Part shown: in pieces, positions 11,573-22,042 of the stretch
How the letters are laid out: every line of letters starts with the position of its first letter
Numbering within the stretch: position 1 is the first letter of the stretch
Origin: Bryoerythrophyllum caledonicum
Taxonomy: Eukaryota; Streptophyta; Bryopsida; Pottiales; Pottiaceae
Direction: 5' to 3'
Length of the DNA stretch: 64,000 bases
NCBI GenBank assembly: GCA_963971425.1
Contig: OZ020521.1
Location: 5,039,519-5,103,518 of the forward strand
Notes under the pieces: generated by a model
The model's input: the letters and a program-made list of their open reading frames with translations, nothing else
Database searches by the model: none
Told to the model about the DNA's origin: nothing
Made by a program: the position numbers and the translations under genes

Positions 11573-12475
11573 AGCACAATGGTCCTGATTCACAAATCTG
11601 AATTAAGTTGTGATAAAAAATCAGGTTGTGATTAAAAAATAATAATAATAATATAAGATGGGGAAATGGGTGCAAAACCTGAATCCAATATTGAAGTCCA
11701 AGAGAGAGCGCAAAATGCTCGGAATTAGTGACCGTTCCAAGCCAGTTCAAATCTCAATATTTAAAATTGCACCAATGGGGTGAGATACTTTCCATCTGAT
11801 CTACTTTTCTACTAAAATTCTCTTTCATTTGTCCACATGCACTACAGTGCCTCAAGTTGGTTTTTCCTTTTCTTTTTGCGAACAGAGAATGAATTGCAAA
11901 GAAAGAACCGGTGCCTCAAGTTGGATAGTCTCATGAAAAAAATAGTGTTAGCAAATAAATAACAACAAAAAAAACCAAAAAAAACCTTCTTTTTCTCATA
12001 AAAAAAAACTAAGGGGACGAAACGTGGTATCTGAGAATAATAATAAACAAATAAAATGAGGCGTCACCAGATATTTTCCTTTATATTTTTTGTTTTTGTT
12101 TTTGTTTTTTTCCTGTCTATGCCTTCTGAAGAATAAAAGGTGCAATCCGTTTAAAAAGTAGTGCCGAAATCAAGGGAATAAGTGACATGGTTATTTCGTT
12201 ATAAAGTCAACGATTTGTTATTAAAAAATTGGTGATTTTAACTTATTTCATGAACTGTGGCGTGACGTGGCACGGTTTTTGTCTAGAATAGATCGTCAGT
12301 TTTCTAGGGTTTAGCAAAAAATTATGAGCTTGCAGTGGTTTGCCTATGATTGCAATATTCTGAACCCCTCCCAAATTTTAATGTCATCCGCAAACTTCAA
12401 ATATCACCATGGAATTATCAAAAACATCCTACTTGAAAATAGTTGCATAAAAGTCGAATATGAAAATATTATTGA
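11573..12475. other. Intergenic, nothing recognised
   Basis: A- and T-rich with short A-runs and a TTTTTG-type run near 12090. No gene or terminal repeat is visible. The following LINE is 5'-truncated at the right edge. Confidence 0.4.
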
Positions 12476-15400
12476 CATTACCTTAATGACAGACTGGACG
12501 GGCGTATGAAGGCCTCTCTAAGTGCACCAATTCTGGAAGAGGAACTGAAGAAAGCCATCTGTGACATACGCCCAAGCAAGTCACCGGGCCCGGACGGCAT
12601 TGTGGTGGAATTCTGTAAGGCTTTCTGGGACCTCATTGGCACAAAATTCACTATCATGATCCAGAGGAGTATCCATGTAGGCAAGTTACCACCAAGAGTG
12701 ACACACGGCTGGATAGCTCTCCTCCACAAAGGAGGTGAACAGCAGACGTTATCAAACTGGAGGCCTATCTCACTACTCAATATTGCATACAAGATCTATG
12801 CTAAAGCGTTACAGCTGCGTCTGCAACCTATTTAGATGGAAATTATCAGCTAGGAGCAATCTGCCTTTCTCCCCCTCAGGTTCATCCTTGACAATCTACT
12901 ACTCACCCAAGAGATAATGTCCTAGGCTGAGCAATCAAATCAATCACTTCTCTTTCTGAAGCTCGATTTCTCTAAGGCCTAAGATATGGTAGACTGGAGG
13001 TAGATATGTTCAAGATTCTGAAGGCCTTCGACTTCCCCACCCGGTTCGTCGCAATGGTCAAGATCCTCTTTAAAGACGCCACCTCGGCGGTCAAAGTCAA
13101 TGGCAGCCCAAGTTCGACATTCAAGATAGAAAGAGGAGTGCGACAAGGCTGCCCCCTTGCTCCATATCTTTTCATCATTATAGTAGAAGCACTTAACACT
13201 ATGGTGAAACGCGACGCTTGTAAAAGACACGTGGTAGGCATCAAACTTCCAGGCACTGATAGGCAATAGATCCTTGCACAATATGCGGACGATACCTCAT
13301 TCACATTACTAGGGAAGGAGGAACTTGTGAAGCACTTGATCTACACCCTTAACTTATTTTGCCTTGCCTCTAGATTAGTGATCAACTGGTTTAAATCGTG
13401 TGGATATTGGCAGGATTGTGACAGTCTTGGCAGGCCGCCGTGGACTGAACAGCTGAACATTACTTGGGCCGAACTGGATAGTGTCAGTAAGTTGCTTGGA
13501 GCCCCATTCGGGATGACACTTTCCACGGGATCAGTGGATAACTTCCTATATGAACGCATCTCCAAGAAACTTACCTACTGGAGTTCCACAAAACTCAACC
13601 CCACGAGGAGAAGCGTGATTGTCAACAGTGCACTCCTATCTGCTCCTCTATTTTTCCTGTCAATTTGGGGAGGCACAAAAAAGGGCATCACTAGGATTAA
13701 AAGTTTAATCATGAACTACTTGGCCTCTGGCTCGATGAGGCGTTCCCGCACTCGTGTTAGTTGGATTCAATGTTGTCAACCTAAGGCTCATGGTGGCCTG
13801 AATCTTAACAATATCGAAGACGCTACGACGGCACTGTTAACTAAATAGATGCTGAAAGCCATGGAACTGGGGGATTCTAATCTCCATATCCTCCTCAGGT
13901 TTTGACTTGCTTCGTGTCAACCTTTTGCCAATGGTTGGTAGGAAACCAGCCTTGAATATTTTACGTTGACAAAACATCAGGCTAAAAGAGGATCTATTGT
14001 CTGGAACAGGGTGACATCAGCATGGAAATTATCCTCTCCACGTTGAAGTACAGTCCCCCTTCCACTACTGAAGATCTGATGAGGTGCAGCTTCTGGTTCT
14101 GTCCCACGACTCAAGTCATTGGTACAACGTTTTTGCGTGCGAGGGCCCTGGTGTTGCATAAACAAGGGCTTTGTCAACACAAAGACGTCTGGCATGGTGA
14201 TTGCTTCGTCACCTTCAAGGAAATGTGCAACACTCATGCTCTTCTAGAGTTAGAGAGAGGTGCATGGCTTGCCCTCAGGCTATGGCTGAGTGGTTTGTGG
14301 TAAAGTCATCTTCTCACGAATCACCAGCGTACGTCTCCTGGTGAATGGATTGGCATCTTTGGTTCTGAAGAAGCCCTCCTCCCGGTCATCATGGTGCAAG
14401 TTGGCGATTGGTATTGGCGTGCTCTGGGGTGGCATCGCTCGGAGATCCCCTTGAGCAGGGACATCTTCTCGGTTTGAACGGCCACTCACTGCTTGCAAAT
14501 TACCAAGTGGGCAAATCGGTTTACCGTTGCAACAAGGCCTGCAGGATGGAATGTCTATGAGGATGACTGGATCTCCACCCATTTTGGCATGCATCATCGG
14601 GTCAGAGTTGTCAAGGTCACTAGAGGCCCCAAAAAACCGGCATGCACTTATTCTACGGGAGAAGCGATCTTTTGAACTGGGACCCGGACCGCTTTAACTG
14701 GGACAGGGTGACTTTGTTTATGGAATTCTTTGCAAAGCTTGGGCGCAAGCTCTTATCGCAGCAGCAGCAAGTCCCCTCGGTCACCTATCAACAAGTGGAA
14801 TGGGATCCTCATGGCCTCCTATAAGTTGAAATGGCTGAATATTTGGGACGCAGACAGGTCCCAAAAGGAAGCTCGCCTTATTTGGGCCATCTGGCATATG
14901 GCCGTTGCGGTGAAGGTGTAGAGAGAAAGAGTGCAGTCCTCCCTTGATCAAAGTTGCCTTGTCTGTGAACGTGGGTCGCCGGAGACCATTCTCCATCGAT
15001 TCTGGCAGTGCAACTCCGCTCAAGAAGCCTGGTCGTGGTGTGTTGACTTCATACCTGAACTTCTTCCCTGCCACCATGATTAACTTGCATCTCGCAACAG
15101 GAAGGAGAAGTTAGATGCTAAGATGCGCAGGCAGCGGCGTCGGCGTCATGGTGTCCACAGACCAATCCCTAGCTAGCAGAGGAACTTGATGTGCAAAGTA
15201 CCACCGTCTCCGCATCATCTTCAATCTGATACCGACAGCAAGAGTAGGGAGTGTAATGGCCTCGGTGGCACCATGCAGGATCGTGGGATCAACCTGACTT
15301 GGAAGCACGGCATCTTCGGCCATCGTATCCCGAGGCGCTTTGCTTCAGTAAGATCTGGCTTTTGTTGAGGGGTATTATTTTGTGGCAGCTGTGGAGTGAT

Positions 15401-15608
15401 AGGAACGATGCCGCCTTCAACGACTCCAAGTGGTCTACAGAGAAACTCAGAGCTAAACTTTGGCTTGGTATTCTGGACTACGGTCAAGTGGCGTGGTCCA
15501 AGACCCATACATGGTGTCGTCAAAGCCGGTTGAAGAGCGCAAAGCTCACTAAACGTTTTAAGGATCTTTGGTGTTGCAATGATGTTCTGGCTTCTTGGGT
15601 TAACGAGA
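12476..15608 (+). pseudogene. Decayed L1-type LINE, reverse transcriptase to zf-RVT
   Basis: 5'-truncated remnant of a plant L1-type ORF2, broken by many stops and shifts. Readable in order are the finger motif SPGPDGI with WRPISLLN (12506-12835), a FSKA-DMVDW box (about 12960-12995), RGVRQGCPLAPYLF (13006-13269) and QYADDTSF with an intact catalytic YADD (about 13280). A thumb-like region follows (13327-13848). Near 14950 is a C-x2-C...H...C stretch around ETILHRFWQCN, typical of the zf-RVT domain of plant L1 elements. No RNase H is seen. The element is interrupted at 15609 by the younger LINE and resumes at 20486. It is inactive. Confidence 0.85.
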
Positions 15609-15621
15609 AACCGCACAGGCA
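15609..15621. repeat. Target-site duplication, left copy
   Basis: AACCGCACAGGCA. It matches AACCGCACTGGCA at 20473-20485 with one mismatch and brackets the minus-strand LINE. Confidence 0.8.
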
Positions 15622-15689
15622 GAAGAAGAAGAACGTCGGTCTCCAAAGGAGGCCGGCGTGAATAAAGTGTCTGTTCGTTCCACTACTAA

Positions 15690-16041
15690 GGGGCGTTTCA
15701 CACTAAGCCCAAGGGCCGAACTCCATTGAAGACCAAACTATGCCGAGGGGCCGAGTTTTGGAGTTGTAAAAAATTATTAAAATTATTTTAATGAGAAAAT
15801 GTTCGGCCCCTCGGCAAGAGTTTGGGTTTCTATTCTTGTTGGACCCAAACTCTCCTCGAGGGGCCGAACTATTGGCGCCAAAATTCTCAAAAAGTGTTGC
15901 CATGTAAGCATTTTGGTGCCCTTCGGCCCTTGGCCCTTGGCCCCTAGTGTGAAGGCCCACGGGCCGATTTTCAACTCTAGGCCAATCAAATTGCTAGATT
16001 TGCTCGGCCCCTCGAGCTCGGCCCCTAGTGTGAAACCCCCC
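15690..16041. mobile_element. TAA-flanked MITE inside the LINE tail (352 bp)
   Basis: The ends are GGGGCGTTTCACACTA and, inverted, GGGGGGTTTCACACTA. TAA is duplicated at 15687-15689 and 16042-16044. The interior GGCGCCAAAATTCTC...TGCCATGTA block is shared with 49127-49676. A TAA duplication with GGG ends fits PIF/Harbinger-type non-autonomous elements (inference). It splits the LINE tail between ACTACTAAG and ACCATGCCC. Confidence 0.8.
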
Positions 16042-16322
16042 TAAGACCATGCCCACAGGACAAGGAATTAGTAAGCTGGAACTACTTCCCTATCTCGAGG
16101 GTAGACACTATGAAACAGGTAGCCAAAAGAACCACAAACCATCTAATCGCCCAACTAATCACACACCAAGCAGCTAGCCAATGAACCAATCCAAAAAAGA
16201 AGACGAATGCCAGTCTCTGGAGGAGTTTTGGTCGAACCATCCATAGGTCAAGCAAGCAGTCAGAAACCTCAAAACTAACTAGTCATGATAAATCAAGGCG
16301 GGGGAAGAATTTAAGGGGGGTC

Positions 16323-19300
16323 CTATGTATCGGGGAGGGCTTGGTTATTTTCAATTTTGCGTTTATGTAGAAGAATGGACATGGCATATTTAATAGCTAT
16401 GGTGTTAATGTTTTTAAAGGAGGTTTTAATTGTTTCAGTGGGTATCTTGAAGGTGTCTTCTAGAGTTTTCATAGATGGGATAAAGGTGGTGGCACGAGCG
16501 CCGGATGTGAATACAATAAGAGGGTCCACATTCCATCCGAGGGCGATGATGTCGTCAATAAGGGGTTGATATTTATCTATTTTATTTTGGATTGTTTCCG
16601 GGGAAAATCTATCATTGCAATATGTGAATTCAATTAATTGAATGGTGTAGTCTTGGTTGATGTTATCGGGTGGTGGGTCATTATATGATAAACCTTTAAC
16701 ACAAAGAATGTCCGGTTTGAGCCTAGCGTTGCAATGGCATCTTTGGGTCATACAAGAGCATGGGAGTAGCCAAGGGGGGACCGTATTTTCTTGTGGATTG
16801 TTATTATTAAAAGTGCCGGCGTTCATTGGTATATAACATCTCGATTTATTGTAGGAGGTGATTAGTTTTCGGACTTCCCATACCGCTTTATTATGTCTTT
16901 TGACAATTAGAGAGTGTATGTGGTGGTTTTGGCATTTGAGTAGAACATGAAGCCATGTGTCGGGGTCCGTTGAGGGGCATATCGGGCATGTTATGGATGG
17001 AAATCTTTCTATTCCAAAGAAGAGTTGTTTGCGAGCGTTTCCCATATACTGTCCCGTACGGAATTTGATGAGGCATGTTATTTGCGAGTCTGAGATGATG
17101 GGGTTTTTCCAAAAGTTTGTAGAAAGTTCATTGTCTATGTCGTTATTGTTAGTCCATTTTTCTATGTTAGGAATATTTTCTGAGATTGTGTCAAGGTTGT
17201 TGTAGAGGTCTTGTTTTTTGAGATATTTGCCTAAAAATCTAATTGGGCCTTTATCGGGGGTATCTTCTTTGGAAGGCCAATCTTCTTTTTGAAAGTAGTG
17301 TGGGGTAGCATGGGCATGTTCGTGTGGGTCTTTGGCATTTTTGTGTGTTTTTTCTCGGCCTTCTTTTGCTAGTTTGTCTACTTGTTCGTTTCCATCAATG
17401 TTGGCATGGGCTCTCACTTTGTGGAGGGTTGTGATTTGTGTGCGGTTTTGTAACATTTGGACCATCAATGTTAATATGGTTTGGTCGGGGTGACTATTAT
17501 GAAGGGTAGGGTGTGTTATTTGAGTGTTTAGTAGGTAGAGTGCGTTTATACAATCGGTGAATATATGTGCAGGTTCATCCTTGTATTTTGTTGTGATGAT
17601 TTGAAGTGTTTTGTGGATGGCCATGAGTTCTGCTCTGAGGATATTTTGCAGTCCATGTAGTCTTTTGGCTAATTTAATTTCTTTGGTAGAATTATATATG
17701 CCATAGCCAGCTTTTCTCTACGCCAAGAACCTGGGCTAATTTGTTCTGGTGGTTTAAAGGAGCCATCCGTGTAATAACTGTGTGCGGGATTAAATTTTGG
17801 TGTGGTATGGGTTGGGTAGTCTCGAAGAGGGGGAGGTATGACTGAGTAGTTTAATGTATTGTGGACATAGTTTAGTTTTGACCAATTTTTACTTTTGTTT
17901 ACGGGGGTTTGTATGGGTGTTGGTGGGGTCAGTTTTGTGTATAGTCGGTGTATGTCTAGATTGTCTGTTATGGAGGTAAGTTCCGCAAGTTGTTCTAGGG
18001 AGCCAAGGGTTTGATTTTGATGATGGACGCATAGTATTTGTAATGTGGATGGCTCTATTCGGGGGTTTTTTAGCTCGGGTGGGATAGTAGGTTCTTCGTA
18101 TGGTATTGTGTCTGCTTCAAATAATGCAATGATATGGGAGTCTGGGAATGGGTTTGAATGTTGGTTGTTGTTTTGGTACCAATTATTGTTCGGTGTGATG
18201 ATGATTGTATTTGTGTTATTTGGATCGTGTTTGGCGGCAAGTCTAGCCCAATGTATGACTTTTTCCATGTCTTTCTCGTTGTGGGGGTGAGCTATAAAAT
18301 TACCAATCCATTTATAGTCAAAGGCCTTGCCTAAGGATCCGAATATTTTGTCTCTTTCATAGGGTGAGTAGAATTTTTTTAGTTTGATAGAACATGTGAC
18401 CGGGGAAGAAAAGAATGATTGTTCGATGTTAAAGGATGAGATTAGTGAGTCTAAAGTGGGAGTGGGTATTGTGTATTGCGCATTTTTTAGGGGATCAGTT
18501 TTTGGTATTCGGTATTTATACCTTTGGTATAGCCATATTAATTCGGTTTCAAAGGATTGGGTCATTGGTTCAATGTTTGTAGGGGTTTGTAATTTTGTAT
18601 TATATTGATTCCATAACCATTGAAGTCGAGTAACGGGGATGGTGTGTAAATGTCGGCCATTTTCTTCGTATAGATGTGTTTGGTTGTTATCTATTTGAAT
18701 TGTGTTTGAGGTTGTAAGAATATCGTTTTCGGGATTGCATTCTGTTGTGTAGATGTTTAAGAGTGGGATATTTATGGGTGGTGTTACGGATCTTGAGTCT
18801 AAGAATTGCTCTTGGGGGTGGTGGGCTAGGATGATATCCGAGTATGTTTTGTTTTGAGTTTTTTGGTAGTATTGTTTTAATTTTTCGGTGTTTTATGTGG
18901 AGGTATTGGTGTTGTGTCGTGGAAAGAGGTCCCTTTGGGAAAGCCATTTATTGTATGTATTATCATTGTGTTTCCATTGGCATAGATATTTTGTGTAGGT
19001 ATTTTGTATGTTATTTATGTCTATGTGTTGGATATGTTTGTGGCGTATGATGTTGTTAATGGGGTGTGTGGTAGGGTTTTTGGGAATGTATGTTGGGGGA
19101 CGGGGGTGGTGTGTATGTGGAGGGTTAAGGGGATTGATTGGTGTGGGGATATTTCTTGGGGTGATGCTATTGTTGAGGGTAATGAATGAATCTTTAAGTA
19201 TATGAGAGTATGGATGTATGTTACAAGGATTTTGACATGTAGTGGGGCACGTAGGGTGGCAGAATAGTTGTTTAGCAACTTTTAGGGCACTTTTTACTAA

Positions 19301-20472
19301 TTTGGATGGGGTGAAGTCGTAGGTTTTGAAGTCCTCATTGTTCATGATGTGTGTGCCGTTGGGTAGAGTAATTTGGGTTAGTTCAAAAATATTTTTTGAG
19401 AGGAGTTTTTGTAGAAGCTTTTGGGAGAGTTGGGCATTGAGTGTGTTGTGGTTTAGTGTTTCTTGGCGCCATAGTATTTCTAGTGATGTAGGGTTGATGA
19501 AGAAGTTTGGGAGCGTACTTTTAAGGTGGACTTTAGCTATGTGTTTTATTAAAAAGAATGTTCGTGTTATTGGTGATCTTATGCAGTCGCTTTTTTTAAT
19601 TCTGGGTATGTATTCGGCGCCACCGTATTGGGCAAGGACATATTGAGTTAATCCATTATATATTTTTCCAAGTCTACCTTTATCGTTTAACGCATTTTGT
19701 AGTTGTTCGCCTATACATCGAAGATATGCGTTTTTGAGGGAGAAAGCTTCAAGTCCAAATAGGTTATGTGGGAGTTGGGTTATTGCGTTTGACATACATT
19801 TTGGTAATCCACATATGGTTTTTTGTATGGCTATTATTTTTTGATCAAGTTTTTTGATAGCTGGCATAGAGTATGGTACACCGTAGAAACTATATGCCAC
19901 ACCTGGACGTATTACGGTGTCAATCATTTTTATTTTTTGTTTCATGGTGGCCGGACATGTTGTTAGTTCTTTGCATTGTTTGATGAGTTTCGTTGTTGTA
20001 GCGTGGATTTGGATTTTCCATTTTAGTGATGGAACAAGATTTGTACCTAAGTATGTGTATGGTTCATTTTGGTGTAGTGTGGGGATCGGTTGATTGCGGT
20101 AATTGATGTTAGAGGCTTGCATTAGGGCTTTGAAAGTGGTAGGGTTCAATTTGGATTTCTTTGGGCATCCGGTAGCGGCACATTTTGGGACACCTACGTC
20201 CATACCGGCCCATTTACAATATCTATCAATTTTATTGAGTTGTATTTGTATATGTTTGATTTTATTAGTTATGACGGCGAGGTCATCTGTGTATGCGGCA
20301 GAGTTTATTGTAACTTGTGATGTGCCAAACGTGTATCCGTTGTTGCCTCGTTCTAGCCATCTAAATAGTGGTTCTAAGAATATAATGAATAGGTATGGGC
20401 TAAGGGTGTCTCCTTGTATGGTTCCTCTTTGTATGGGTATAGGTTTTATTTTACCAAAATGTTCACCAATAT
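16323..20472 (-). pseudogene. LINE ORF2, reverse transcriptase half to RLE-like end
   Basis: Read on the minus strand, this is a nearly continuous polyprotein. 20472-18893 holds reverse transcriptase boxes RGTIQGDTLSPYLF and AAYTDDLA (catalytic YADD changed to YTDD) and the thumb. After one stop the same frame continues at 18565-17669 to the RNase H start YYTDGS. A one-base gain in an A-run near 17700 shifts the frame. 17624-16323 then carries RNase H residues AEL, FTDC and HANIDGNEQVDK, a CPIC-x9-H-x4-C finger (16940-16990), RHN, KPDIL (near 16710), IEFTYC (near 16630) and KIDKY (near 16572). The order CCHC, RHN, KPD, acidic residue, K-x-x-K-Y is the signature of the restriction-like endonuclease of R2/R4/NeSL/Dualen LINEs. 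RNase H removes the RNA strand; the end domain would nick target DNA. Confidence 0.8.
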
Positions 20473-20485
20473 AACCGCACTGGCA
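20473..20485. repeat. Target-site duplication, right copy
   Basis: AACCGCACTGGCA, partner of 15609-15621. Confidence 0.8.
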
Positions 20486-20690
20486 TTTGTACCATAATAC
20501 TCATAGTCCTAACTCTAGATCTAACTTTAGGTCTAACCCCACTTTTAACACCTGACTCTGGCCAGGGCTTCCTGCCCGACCTTGCCGGCCCTGGCGGGAT
20601 CTGCCTTTTTTGTTGTTCTCCCTCTTTTCTTTGCAGTAAAGGTTTTCTTTGCTTGTGTCAAAAATTTATAAAAATAAAATAAAATATCAA
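20486..20690 (+). mobile_element. 3' end of the interrupted L1-type LINE
   Basis: Directly follows the target duplication, so it should continue the L1 at 12476-15608. It contains GGCCCTGGCGGG, a CTCCCTCTTTTCTTTGC run and an A-rich end, as in many plant L1 3' regions. This is inferred mainly from position. Confidence 0.55.
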
Positions 20691-21510
20691 TGACATATCA
20701 AATAGGAAAATATTGTGCTAGTACTACTAGGGTATACCACCATACAAGTAAACCCAATATTTCTAAAAGAAAAACAAATAATCCAATTCAAATAGAACTC
20801 AACATTCAGAAGGAAAATATCATGATCAATTGCCAAAGTTAAATAAGAACTAATCTACATTTTACTTTTGTTTTGAGAAAACTTTTTGTACATTTCAACA
20901 TAAAGTTGCACAACACTGTACATCGTGGATGATAAAGCTAAAAAATATAATTGTTGATACAGAATCAACTAACTATTAGTTGATCCTTCAAACTACTTTA
21001 CCATCATCTTAAGAAAATTAATTTTCATATAGAACATTAGCTCTTTTACCTCCTTTCCTGATCAGCTCGAATCAACTCCTTATTGACTTCTTAAGCTTAA
21101 AAGAAAAACATAATTAGACATTAATCAATCATAATTCTAATCATAATTCTAATCATAACAACCAATCATAACATCATAGCATCCTCCTCCGTTATTTTTT
21201 TAAAGTTTTGAAATATCTTCTTTTGAGTTTGCTTATTCTCCTTTGGCCTCGAATGCTCTAATCTTTGAGTACATGTCATCCACATCATTACATCCAATAC
21301 TTTTGATTACAATCCTCTCCACAGCAGAAAGCGGAATCAATATTGGAGAGCAATTTGCCCACATTGGTGGTGTTGGACTACAAATGTTTCAATGTCGCCT
21401 TTGTGATACCCTACATGTATAAAGAAAATGAGAACACCGCAAAATATGTCCAAATTTAATGAAAGTTTATTTCAAGAAAAAAAATGACTATAGACATAAC
21501 ACTTACTGGT
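20691..21510. other. Intergenic, nothing recognised
   Basis: AT-rich with repeated AATCATAA phrases near 21130. The inverse strand around 21170-21400 has short open runs but no family I recognise. Confidence 0.4.
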
Positions 21511-22042
21511 TGACTTAAAAGTTGTTGTATAGTCGTTTACCCTCAAGAGGGGGGAGTAGTTCCATACTACTAAAGAAAAGAAAAACTCCGGTCTGTGAAG
21601 GAGACCGGCGTGAATATAGTGTTTGTTCATTCTCTTCACTAAGCATATGGCCACGAGACATAGGCTAGTGTAATAGAACTACTCCCCCCTCTCAAGGGTA
21701 AACACTTTTCTACACTAAGTGCTCCCCTACACTAATTGCCTTAGAAACAACCGGCATGTCATCTCCCCCAAGGGCTTTGTGGGTCCCCATACAAGGAGGC
21801 CTTGGGACCCCACCATAATTGGGTGGACTATGGTCGTAGGTACCATGCCGGCAATAGGACTTGAACTCACAACCACCTCACTGGTGTGCCATGACCCAAA
21901 CCACTACACCAAGGACGTGGTGCCTTCCATACTACTAGATCTATGTCTGGTGGACATTGGTTGAGTGGTGGAACGAACAGACACTTTATTCACTCTGACC
22001 CTCTTAAGTGAGGACCGCAATTCTTGTTGTTGTTGTTGTTGT
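21511..22042 (+). mobile_element. Truncated LINE tail split by a SINE
   Basis: The outer pieces 21511-21572 and 21938-22042 together make one plus-strand copy of the LINE 3' tail: TTTACCCTCAAGAGGGGGG, GTAGTTCCA, then GTGGACATTGG, GGAACGAACAGACAC and a GACC...GAGGACC step. The terminal repeat here is (TTG)6 rather than (TTC)n. The interior is the SINE at 21573-21924. Confidence 0.75.
21573..21924 (-). mobile_element. tRNA-derived SINE with LINE-like 3' tail
   Basis: 352 bp on the minus strand, flanked by the perfect 13-bp duplication TTCCATACTACTA (21560-21572 and 21925-21937). Reading 5' to 3', it starts GGCACCACGTCC. It has an A-box-like TTGGTGTAGTGGTT and a B-box-like GAGTTCAAGTCC, spaced as in RNA polymerase III promoters of tRNAs. 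A unique body follows (CTACGACCATAGTCCACCC...). The last 130 bp or so match the LINE tail (TTTACCCTTGAGAGGGGGG ... GAACAAACACTATATTCACGCCGG ... GAGACCGG?-type step) and end in a T/C-rich run. Such shared tails let the partner LINE's enzyme copy the SINE RNA. A second, less complete copy is at 48888-49126. Confidence 0.85.

Larger units (their letters stand above)
15622..20472 (-). mobile_element. Dual-endonuclease-type LINE, copy 1 (5'-truncated)
   Basis: Minus-strand non-LTR retrotransposon of 4.85 kb, including a nested MITE. It starts inside the reverse transcriptase at 20472 and ends at 15622 in the family's (TTC)n tail, here only about four units (GAA on the plus strand). A 13-bp target duplication (one mismatch) flanks it inside the older L1 element. 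The 3' untranslated part (16322 down to 15622, minus the MITE at 15690-16041) is shared with 60526-60821. Compared with copy 2 at 53952-60821, the coding region is much better preserved. Confidence 0.9.
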
